Positions 8,711 to 16,054 of a stretch of DNA of 43,004 nucleotides are shown here, one piece after another. The position numbers and the translations under genes were made by a program. The notes under the pieces are model-generated. The model was given only the letters and a program-made list of their open reading frames with translations. It had not been told where the DNA came from and did not search any database. Where the stretch lies: the NCBI GenBank assembly GCA_024742305.1, contig JANSYQ010000028.1:1-43004 (forward strand). Direction: 5' to 3'. The number at the start of each line of letters is the position of its first letter. The first letter of the stretch is position 1. Origin of the DNA: a bacterium. GTDB lineage: Bacteria; Bacteroidota; Bacteroidia; Flavobacteriales_D; Crocinitomicaceae.

Positions 8711-11223
8711 AAAAGAAAGTACTCTTAATAGGTTGGGATGCAGCGGACTGGAATATTATTAACCCATTGCTTCAGCAAGGCAAAATGCCCGCCCTGCAAG
8801 GTTTAATTAATCGGGGTGTAAAAGGGAACTTGAGTACCATGAATCCCCCTTATTCTCCCATGCTTTGGACCTCCGTTGCGACAGGTAAAACACCGGATAA
8901 ACATGGAGTTTTGGGGTTCATTGAAATTGACACCGAACAACAAATGGTTCGGCCAGTAACGGTTTCGCAACGAAAAACACGTGCACTTTGGAATATTCTT
9001 CATCATAAAGGGATGAAATCAAATCTTGTAGGTTGGTGGCCCAGTCATCCAGCGGAGCCAATCAATGGTGCAGTTGTCTCAGACTTATTTCCAAAGCCAA
9101 TTGCCAAGTACGATGAGCCATGGCCGTTAGCTCCAGGGTGCGTTCATCCAAAATCATTGTGCAACGAACTGGAAGATCTTCGTATGCATCCGCAAGAATT
9201 GACTGGAGCACATATTTTACCTTTTATTCCAAGGGCAGCGGAAATTAAAAATGAGGATCAAAAAAGTTTACAGATTCTAGCCAAAATCGTTTCTCACAAT
9301 ACCTCATTACACGCTGCTTCCACCTACTTGATGGAAAACAAAGAGTGGGATTTTACCGGTGTTTACTATGACATGATCGATCATTTTTGTCATGGGTTTA
9401 TGAAGTTTTACCCGCCGAAATTGCCCAGGGTTTCCAAGGAAAGTTTTGAGATTTTTAAGGATGTAATCGACGGCGCCTACATCTTTCAGGACATGATGCT
9501 TGAACGATCGCTTCAATTGGCTGGGGATGATACTTTGGTAGTTGTGATGTCCGACCATGGTTATGTTTCTGACAACAACAGAATGTTGGAGCATTTGGAT
9601 ATGCATGCAGCACCAGCACTTGAGCATAGAGAATTTGGTATGATCGTAATGGCGGGTCCTGGAATTAGAAAGAACGAGACGGTTTATGGAGCCTCTCTAT
9701 TGGATATCACTCCTACCTTATTGCACTACATGGGGCTGGAAGTTGGAGAGGATATGGACGGACGCGTGCTTCAAGATGTATTTACAACACCAACGTCTCC
9801 GAAAACAATTCCTTCTTGGGATCAAATTGAAGGTGATTTTGGTGAGCTGGAAAAGGAAGTGAAGGGAGATGCTTTGAGTGAACAAGCGGCAATGGAGCAG
9901 TTAATTGAGTTGGGATATGTAGATCGACCGGATATAAACATGGAGAAGGCGATTCACGAAACCAAGTGCGATTTGCGTTTCAATTTGGCACGCGTGTATT
10001 TGGGCAAGCAAGAGTACGATAAGTGCGAAGAAATCCTGAGAGAACTCATTTTGGAGGAAAGCAAAACGACCACCTATCTCGTAGATTTGATTCAGGTTTG
10101 CCTGCTCAAAGAAAATTATTCAGAGGCACGAAATTTCTTGGAGCTTCTGCGCCAAAAAGATGCAACCAAAGCCGGGAAGACGAAATTAACGGAAGCGAAA
10201 ATTCTCTTGGGCGAGGGGAATATCCAGAAGGCCAAAACCTTGCTTGAAGAATTATCAGAGCGAACTTCAATGACTGGCATCATCGCTTTAGAGTTGGGAA
10301 AACTTTTCATGAGCTTAGAAGAATATGAGAAGGCCGCGGAGCAATTTCAAAAAGCCGTTGACTTCCAACCACAAAATGCAAAGAATCAGCATGCGTTAGC
10401 AAAGGCTTATATTCAATTGAATCAACCCGAAAAGGCTTTGGACCGTGCATTAACGAGTGTAGAATTGGTGCGTCACTTTCCAGATGCACACTACACCGTT
10501 GGACAAGCGTTGGAGATGATGGGAGACAAAGAGAATGCTTTAAATGCGTATCGAACAGCGCAGTTGCTTCAACCTAAGTTGAGCCGTGCAAAAATGGCGG
10601 TCGAAAATCTGATGGGAAAGGTGTCCCAAAGCGAGAAAGCTTCCGAGAATGTTTCGGAGTTCCCTGAGGTGATTGTCGTTTCCGGCTTACCACGTTCGGG
10701 AACTTCGATGATGATGCAAATGTTGGCTGCCGGAGGTGTTGTGCCCCTGACCGACAATGTACGAAAAGAAGATGTAAGCAATCCCAAGGGATATTTCGAG
10801 TACGAGAAAACGAAAGGTCTGCACAAAGACAATTCTTGGCTGCATGAAGCAGAGGGCAAGGTGATTAAAGTTGTGGCTCCTTTATTGAAACATTTGCCTT
10901 CTAACTTCCGCTACAAGGTAGTGTTTATGACACGCGATTTGGATGAAGTCTTGGCATCCCAAGATAAAATGTTGGGTCGAGTTGGAGCAAAACCTCAGGA
11001 AGGCGTTCGGGAATCTTTTGAGAAAGAATTACAAAAGTTAGATCAGCGCATAGAACATGAACCCGGATTTGAAGTGATTAAGATTGCTTACAAAGATGTT
11101 GTGGAGAATCCAAAAGAGCCTGCAAAACTGATTGCTGATTTTCTAAATAAAGAATTGGACATCAAAGCAATGACCGATCAAGTAGAGGCGAAGCTGTATC
11201 GAAATCGAGTGATGAAATTCTAG
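8707..11223 (+). CDS. Type I phosphodiesterase / TPR / sulfotransferase fusion protein
   Basis: This 838-aa protein has three parts. Residues 1-~365 form an alkaline-phosphatase-superfamily phosphodiesterase (PF01663-like): LIGWDAADW with metal Asp11, PMLWTSVATGK with Thr55/Ser56 as likely nucleophile, YDMIDHFCHG (Asp222, Asp225, His226, His229) and MSDHGY (Asp283, His284). Residues ~400-640 form TPR repeats (e.g. ALAKAYIQLNQPEKALD). Residues ~655-838 form a sulfotransferase domain with a PAPS-loop GLPRSGTS (660-667) and a 3'-phosphate-type segment MTRDLDEVLAS. No signal peptide is seen, so it is probably cytoplasmic. The start is TTG, overlapping the stop of the 47-aa ORF. The substrate is unknown; the order suggests an enzyme that both removes and transfers charged groups on a shared scaffold, but that is inference. 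Confidence 0.88.
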   Translation: MKKKVLLIGWDAADWNIINPLLQQGKMPALQGLINRGVKGNLSTMNPPYSPMLWTSVATGKTPDKHGVLGFIEIDTEQQMVRPVTVSQRKTRALWNILHHKGMKSNLVGWWPSHPAEPINGAVVSDLFPKPIAKYDEPWPLAPGCVHPKSLCNELEDLRMHPQELTGAHILPFIPRAAEIKNEDQKSLQILAKIVSHNTSLHAASTYLMENKEWDFTGVYYDMIDHFCHGFMKFYPPKLPRVSKESFEIFKDVIDGAYIFQDMMLERSLQLAGDDTLVVVMSDHGYVSDNNRMLEHLDMHAAPALEHREFGMIVMAGPGIRKNETVYGASLLDITPTLLHYMGLEVGEDMDGRVLQDVFTTPTSPKTIPSWDQIEGDFGELEKEVKGDALSEQAAMEQLIELGYVDRPDINMEKAIHETKCDLRFNLARVYLGKQEYDKCEEILRELILEESKTTTYLVDLIQVCLLKENYSEARNFLELLRQKDATKAGKTKLTEAKILLGEGNIQKAKTLLEELSERTSMTGIIALELGKLFMSLEEYEKAAEQFQKAVDFQPQNAKNQHALAKAYIQLNQPEKALDRALTSVELVRHFPDAHYTVGQALEMMGDKENALNAYRTAQLLQPKLSRAKMAVENLMGKVSQSEKASENVSEFPEVIVVSGLPRSGTSMMMQMLAAGGVVPLTDNVRKEDVSNPKGYFEYEKTKGLHKDNSWLHEAEGKVIKVVAPLLKHLPSNFRYKVVFMTRDLDEVLASQDKMLGRVGAKPQEGVRESFEKELQKLDQRIEHEPGFEVIKIAYKDVVENPKEPAKLIADFLNKELDIKAMTDQVEAKLYRNRVMKF

Positions 11224-11233
11224 GCAATCGGAC

Positions 11234-12196
11234 TTAATAGTAGGTAAACCATTGGTAGTCAACGGAACGAATTATCCCGGCGACATACATGTAGCGTTTG
11301 GTCCAGTTTCCGTGGTTATCATACCAATAACGATAGGTAACTTCCGGGTCTTTTCCGGAAATGCCGAAGTATGTGTAGCTCGTTTCATTGCCGTGCTCAT
11401 CCAACTGTTTGATCCACCCTCGCTTTGTGGTTCTATTGTTTCGATACGATTGAGATTCCATTTTGATGGTTTGACCTTCGTAGGAGTATATCCTTTCAAA
11501 AACGAGGAAATCACCTTCTTTTTTACGCTCTGTTACAACACGCCGTAGTGAGTCGTAGCGATACGTTATAATTTCATTCTGATAAGCTTCGGAGCTTTGG
11601 TAAAGTTCACTTTTTAAAAGTCCATTTGGGTGGTACGTATAGGTGTGAGAGCGAATGTTTCCACTATTAATATGCTCAATCTCACGATAATCTACTCTGC
11701 CTAATGAATCAAAATGATTCTTGTATATATGTCTTTGATAATCGTGTCCTCCGAGATCTGTGGTCCATAATTCATTCTCCGACTTCCACTCGTATTGGAT
11801 AGCACGTAACGTATCACCAGTAGCATTTAGCGTGATATTTTTCATAGGAATGGTGTCCGTTTCATCGTAAAAGAACAAATCCGATTTTACCAAGGGGGCA
11901 CTTTGCCGGTTATGGTTGTTGATGTAAAATTTTGTCAGAAATCCTTTTTCATTGTACTCCAGTATTTTTTCAGCACCCACAAACATGTTCTCAAAGTTGT
12001 TGTTTTGATCCCAAACCTCCTTATGCTTCGAGGTACAATGGACTTTTTTTACAGGACCTTTAAACCCATGATTTGCCGGGCGTTGCAACTGACGGTTATC
12101 CTGTGAAAAGGAAAGAAAGCACAGTGTAAGAAAGTATACTGAAAGAAGGGTTTTCACACTAGTGAAACGATAAGAAAGTCGATGGTTACAAGGCAT
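11234..12196 (-). CDS. Secreted protein with RHS/YD-like strand repeats
   Basis: This 320-aa protein is last in the kinase-regulator operon. The ATG at 12196 overlaps the regulator's 3' end by 11 bp. An in-frame GTG at 12157 would start directly at the signal peptide (KTLLSVYFL..., cleavage near SFS-Q) and is a real alternative. The mature part is built of short strands with Tyr and turn motifs resembling YD repeats: YNEKGFLTKF, DSLGRVDYRE, YHPNGLLKS, DEHGNETSY, YDNHGNWTKR. No toxin domain, T9SS sorting domain or lipobox is visible. Proteins of this sort are common and uncharacterised in Bacteroidota. Its place directly behind the regulator hints that it is co-expressed with the signalling pair. 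Confidence 0.75.
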   Translation of the reverse strand: MPCNHRLSYRFTSVKTLLSVYFLTLCFLSFSQDNRQLQRPANHGFKGPVKKVHCTSKHKEVWDQNNNFENMFVGAEKILEYNEKGFLTKFYINNHNRQSAPLVKSDLFFYDETDTIPMKNITLNATGDTLRAIQYEWKSENELWTTDLGGHDYQRHIYKNHFDSLGRVDYREIEHINSGNIRSHTYTYHPNGLLKSELYQSSEAYQNEIITYRYDSLRRVVTERKKEGDFLVFERIYSYEGQTIKMESQSYRNNRTTKRGWIKQLDEHGNETSYTYFGISGKDPEVTYRYWYDNHGNWTKRYMYVAGIIRSVDYQWFTYY

Positions 12197-12932
12197 CCAG
12201 CATCTTCATGACGTCGGGACGTTTTCGAACAGAAACGGGAATCAAACTTCCATCTTTCATGTTGAGGTGTCCACCTTCGGATTTTACGTACTCTTTAATT
12301 TGTCGCGTATTCACCAAATGCGATTGATGTACGCGGAAGAATCCTTGGTCGGACAGTAGATCTTCGAACTCTTTCAAGGTGCGTGTCACCACAATTTGAT
12401 CGCCGTTTTTGAAAAAGAAAGTCGTGTAGTTTACACTGCTCTCACAACGAATGATTGTGTCTATTTCTACCACTTGAATTTTGTCCTGTGAATGCAAAGC
12501 AAGGCGTTCGTTCGGTTTCTGATGGTTCTTCAAACGATCGTTCAGGAGTTCGTATTTCGCCGATTCATCAATGTGCGATTCTCTGAATTTTTTCAGTGCT
12601 TCTGTCAATTCATCCGGGTCGATGGGTTTCATTAAATAATCAATGGCGGCATAACGAAATGCTTTAATAGCATGCGCATCGGAAGCGGTAATGAAAATGA
12701 TTTTGAAATCAACTTGCGGCAATAAATCCAGTAGGTCGAATCCGCTTCCATCTTGCATTTGAATGTCGAGGAAAAGGATGTCAGGGCGCGTGTTTTTTAG
12801 CAATTTCGCTCCTTCAACAACACCTGTAGCTTCGCCGATGACTTCAAAGTCCTTCGCATACACCGCAAGGTCCTGCTTTAATGTTGTTCTCGCTTGTTCA
12901 ATGTCGTCTATGATGATTGCCTTGTAACTCAT
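12186..12932 (-). CDS. LytTR-family response regulator
   Basis: This 248-aa protein has a receiver domain at 1-~120 with acidic pocket Asp9/Asp10, phosphoacceptor Asp56 (LFLDIQMQDG), Thr82/Ser84 (FITAS) and Lys102 (YLMKP). A LytTR DNA-binding domain follows at about 145-245 (CESSVNYTTFFF, FFRVHQSHLVN, IPVSVRKRP). This is the usual partner of LytS-type kinases and should bind promoter DNA as a dimer after phosphorylation. Only one base separates its start from the stop of the kinase gene upstream, so the two are surely co-transcribed. No target site could be identified. Confidence 0.95.
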   Translation of the reverse strand: MSYKAIIIDDIEQARTTLKQDLAVYAKDFEVIGEATGVVEGAKLLKNTRPDILFLDIQMQDGSGFDLLDLLPQVDFKIIFITASDAHAIKAFRYAAIDYLMKPIDPDELTEALKKFRESHIDESAKYELLNDRLKNHQKPNERLALHSQDKIQVVEIDTIIRCESSVNYTTFFFKNGDQIVVTRTLKEFEDLLSDQGFFRVHQSHLVNTRQIKEYVKSEGGHLNMKDGSLIPVSVRKRPDVMKMLDAL

Positions 12933-12933
12933 A

Positions 12934-15900
12934 TCAATTCAGTGGTAATCGTATAATAATTCGTGTTCCTGTCGCCGCTCCGTCTTCGTACAAATCTACA
13001 ATTTCCAGCGGTGTGTCGATGCCTTCCTCTTTTAGGTGTTCCAGTCTGTCGGTTGTCACTTCGAGCGCCGTTGATTTATGGTACGTTTCTTTGCTTTTCA
13101 AATTCAATTCTGCCGCTTTTTCGCGTCCAATGCCGTTGTCCTCTACCACACACTTCAAGGATCCGTCGCTTTCCGAAAAATGAATCCGAATCAGCCCTGA
13201 TTTTTCGCCTTCCGGCAAGCCGCGCATTCCGTGTTTGATGGCATTTTCGACAAATGGTTGCAAGATCATTGGAGGCAGAGAAATAAAGTCTTGTTCCAAC
13301 GCTGGATCGACTTCAATCGTATAGTCAAATCGGTCTCCGTTACAGAATTGTTCGATGAGCAGGTAGTTCTCCAAGGACTGAATTTCTTCTTCCAGTGTAA
13401 TGCTCGATTTTCGAGAGTTATCGAGTATTTGACGCATCAAACGGGAGAATTTCGCCAAGAAATACCGCGCTTCGGTTTCTTTCCCGGTACCAATCAAACT
13501 TTGAATTGAATTCAGCGCATTGAAAATAAAATGCGGATTCATTTGCAGTCGCATTGCCTTTTGCTCCAGTTCCAACAGGTCTTTCTCGAACTCCACCTCA
13601 CGTTGTCGAATCCGCGCATTTTTTCGAATACGTTTGATGGTTTGAATGTATACGAGTAGCAGCAGAATGATGATTCCGGCTCCAACAGAAACGCGGAACC
13701 ACACCGTTTCCCAAAAAGGCGTTTCTACGGTAAAATGATACGAAATGGGTTTGCTCCAAACGCCATCTTCATTACAGGCACGTATTTGGAACTGATATTC
13801 ACCCGGATCGAGATTGGAGTAAACGATGCTCCGATCTTTAGACAAGGGTGACCATTCAGCATCAAATCCGCTCAATTTCCACTGATAGCGCACCATATCG
13901 GGGCGTCGCAAATTGATGCCAAGGAACTCGAAAGTGATATGGTTTTCGTTGTAAGCTAGTGACAATGGATGCTTCCGAGATCCAAATTTTTTCCCATTGG
14001 TTCGTTTCTCAGAAATAGATTCGTAGAACAATTTGATGTCCTTGAAAGAAAGTAATGGCGGCTCCGGATTGCTTGCCAACTCATTTGGGTTGAATTGACA
14101 CAGACCGTTGATTGTACCCAACCAAATCGTGCCATCTTTGTCCAACCAAGAAGAATTCTGACAGGTTTCTACCCCACTAAATCCATCTTGTTTCCCGTAA
14201 TATTTGATTTGTTGAATGCTTCCGTTTTTGCCAAAGATGATGTAGTCGATCCCTTTCTCGGTTCCTGAAATGATGTTGCCCTCTTTGTCTACGGTAAGTA
14301 GGTAGATGTTATCCGATTTCAGTCCGTCTTGCTGGCGAAGAATTTGCACTTTGGGTTGATAGGCTTTCGTATCAAAACGATTCAATCCTCCGTCGGCAGT
14401 TCCTACCCACAGACGGTCCATTTTGTCAAGTGCCAAGGTCCGAATTTGATTGGAGGAAAGTCCATTTTTCCCAGCATGGAAAGTAGCACGCATTTTTTCG
14501 CGTCGAATGTCGAAGCATCCCAAGCCATCGTTCTCGGTTCCAAACCACAAATATCCTTGCTTGTCAAATTGCAACGATGTCAATCGATTGGACGGGACGC
14601 CATCTGCGTAACCCCATTTCGTAATGACGTAGTTGTCATTTTGCGGCTTCACTTTTATCAATCCGTTTCCGGCTGTCGCAATCCAGATATTTCCATTCGG
14701 ACCACGTTTAATTTGCTTTACGTATACACCCCTAAGTCCTTCGATTGCTTGAAACTCTTCGCTCTTGTAAATGTAAACGCCCGAACCGTCTGTTCCGAAC
14801 CAAATGGTTCCAATTCTATCTTCGGCGATAGATTTCACCTTCACATTAAAAAAGCCGTTTTCGCTGGTGAAGTTTTCAAACTTTCCTCCTTGATACACGC
14901 TAACTCCACGTTGTGAATTCCCAACCCAAAGGCGGTTCTGAGAATCACGCATTACAGAGTAAATGAAATTGCCAGCCAATCCAGAGCGGGTATCAAAAGT
15001 TGCGAATTGTTTCCCCAAGAACTGACATACGCCGCCTCCCGATGTTCCGAACCAAAACTGCTTCGTATTGTCTTGAAGAATGGAACGAACGTGATTGTTA
15101 CTCAGTCCTTCAGATTCTCCCAAGGTGGTAAACGTTTTCGCCGATTGATCGTATTGTACAACACCGCTTCGAAGCGTGGCAATCCACAGGTTGTCCTCAC
15201 CGTCAACATAAATATCCAATACTGTTTTTCGATAAAGTTCCAGTTGTAAATCCACGCGGAAGTATTCCTTTCCGTTGTAGCAATACATTCCATCTCCGTA
15301 GGTGCCTATCCATAAGTTGTTGCGCGAATCTTTCGAAATGCACGTAATGGCATTGCGCATGTATCGGGAATCGTCGCCACAGAAATGCCTGTCGTTCCCA
15401 TTCGTTCGAAAAAGTCCATCATTGGTTCCATACCACAAAGCGCCTTGGTATTCAATAACGCATGAGGTATTTGGCTGATCGAGCGACTTAATGTTTCCAA
15501 AGCTCAACGCGGATTTAGTAACATGAAGAATTCCTTTATTCGAGGCTGCTCTAACTTCTCCGTTGGATAGAAAAATAATGTCGCGAACTACAGTGTTTTT
15601 CGCCAGTTTCAGGGCGTGCAATTCACCATCTTCAAAGTAGGTAACTCCATTGTTCGTGCCCATCCAAATGGTGCCATCGCGACCTAATTTGATACAATTG
15701 ATATAGTTGTTTGAAAGTCCATCGTTCGTAGTTAAGGTCCGAAACTCAATCCCGTCAAAAATAGAAACACCTCCACCACGTGTTCCCAACAATAGGGCGC
15801 CTGTTGGACTTTGACACATGGCATACACCTGTGACTGACCCAGTCCATCCTCTACATTGAAATTGCGGAAGTTGAATTGCTGCCCAACAACGATAGTTGA

Positions 15901-15939
15901 AAAGCCTAAAAACAGAACAATGATGAAAAATCGAAGCAC
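12934..15939 (-). CDS. reg_prop/Y_Y_Y sensor histidine kinase, LytS-type kinase domain
   Basis: I set the start at GTG 15939, which begins a clean signal sequence (LRFFIIVLFLGF, cleavage near VVG-Q). An in-frame TTG at 15960 also exists, but it overlaps a perfect TATCTTTG -7 box. The ~1000-aa protein has a periplasmic two-bladed-propeller region of reg_prop repeats (about 25-650; many LWFGT/IWIGT/LWVGT strands), a Y_Y_Y Ig-like domain ending in YQFQIRACNEDGVW, one membrane helix (about 750-770), and a His_kinase (PF06580) domain with phospho-His in NPHFIFNALNS (codon 13531-13533). The ATPase parts are FVENAIKHG and VEDNGIGRE. No C-terminal AraC module is fused, unlike hybrid polysaccharide sensors. 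The ligand is unknown. Confidence 0.92.
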   Translation of the reverse strand: MLRFFIIVLFLGFSTIVVGQQFNFRNFNVEDGLGQSQVYAMCQSPTGALLLGTRGGGVSIFDGIEFRTLTTNDGLSNNYINCIKLGRDGTIWMGTNNGVTYFEDGELHALKLAKNTVVRDIIFLSNGEVRAASNKGILHVTKSALSFGNIKSLDQPNTSCVIEYQGALWYGTNDGLFRTNGNDRHFCGDDSRYMRNAITCISKDSRNNLWIGTYGDGMYCYNGKEYFRVDLQLELYRKTVLDIYVDGEDNLWIATLRSGVVQYDQSAKTFTTLGESEGLSNNHVRSILQDNTKQFWFGTSGGGVCQFLGKQFATFDTRSGLAGNFIYSVMRDSQNRLWVGNSQRGVSVYQGGKFENFTSENGFFNVKVKSIAEDRIGTIWFGTDGSGVYIYKSEEFQAIEGLRGVYVKQIKRGPNGNIWIATAGNGLIKVKPQNDNYVITKWGYADGVPSNRLTSLQFDKQGYLWFGTENDGLGCFDIRREKMRATFHAGKNGLSSNQIRTLALDKMDRLWVGTADGGLNRFDTKAYQPKVQILRQQDGLKSDNIYLLTVDKEGNIISGTEKGIDYIIFGKNGSIQQIKYYGKQDGFSGVETCQNSSWLDKDGTIWLGTINGLCQFNPNELASNPEPPLLSFKDIKLFYESISEKRTNGKKFGSRKHPLSLAYNENHITFEFLGINLRRPDMVRYQWKLSGFDAEWSPLSKDRSIVYSNLDPGEYQFQIRACNEDGVWSKPISYHFTVETPFWETVWFRVSVGAGIIILLLLVYIQTIKRIRKNARIRQREVEFEKDLLELEQKAMRLQMNPHFIFNALNSIQSLIGTGKETEARYFLAKFSRLMRQILDNSRKSSITLEEEIQSLENYLLIEQFCNGDRFDYTIEVDPALEQDFISLPPMILQPFVENAIKHGMRGLPEGEKSGLIRIHFSESDGSLKCVVEDNGIGREKAAELNLKSKETYHKSTALEVTTDRLEHLKEEGIDTPLEIVDLYEDGAATGTRIIIRLPLN

Positions 15940-15957
15940 GGCTGAGGTTTGGATAAT

Positions 15958-15965
15958 CAAAGATA
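15958..15965 (-). promoter_or_regulatory. Candidate promoter -7 box for the kinase operon
   Basis: Read on the minus strand, bases 15965-15958 are TATCTTTG, a perfect match to the Bacteroidota TAnnTTTG -7 box. A good -33 TTTG is not present; the nearest TTTC is about 22 bp upstream. The box ends 18 bases before the GTG chosen as the kinase start, giving a short leader. Confidence 0.45.
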
Positions 15966-16054
15966 AGAAACGGATACAATTCGATTGGAAACGAATAATC
16001 AGAGGCAGTAAATTCTGCCAAAACAGTGCCTTACCTTCGGTAAAAATCGCCCCT

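Noticed and set aside
14329-14916. 195-codon ORF on the plus strand
   Set aside because: It lies wholly antisense to the propeller part of the histidine kinase; the kinase motifs on the other strand are unambiguous and this frame shows no recognisable domain.
15857-16054. Longer pbpC reading from ATG 15857
   Set aside because: It would overlap the divergent kinase gene and its promoter and add 66 residues with no counterpart in PBP1C proteins.
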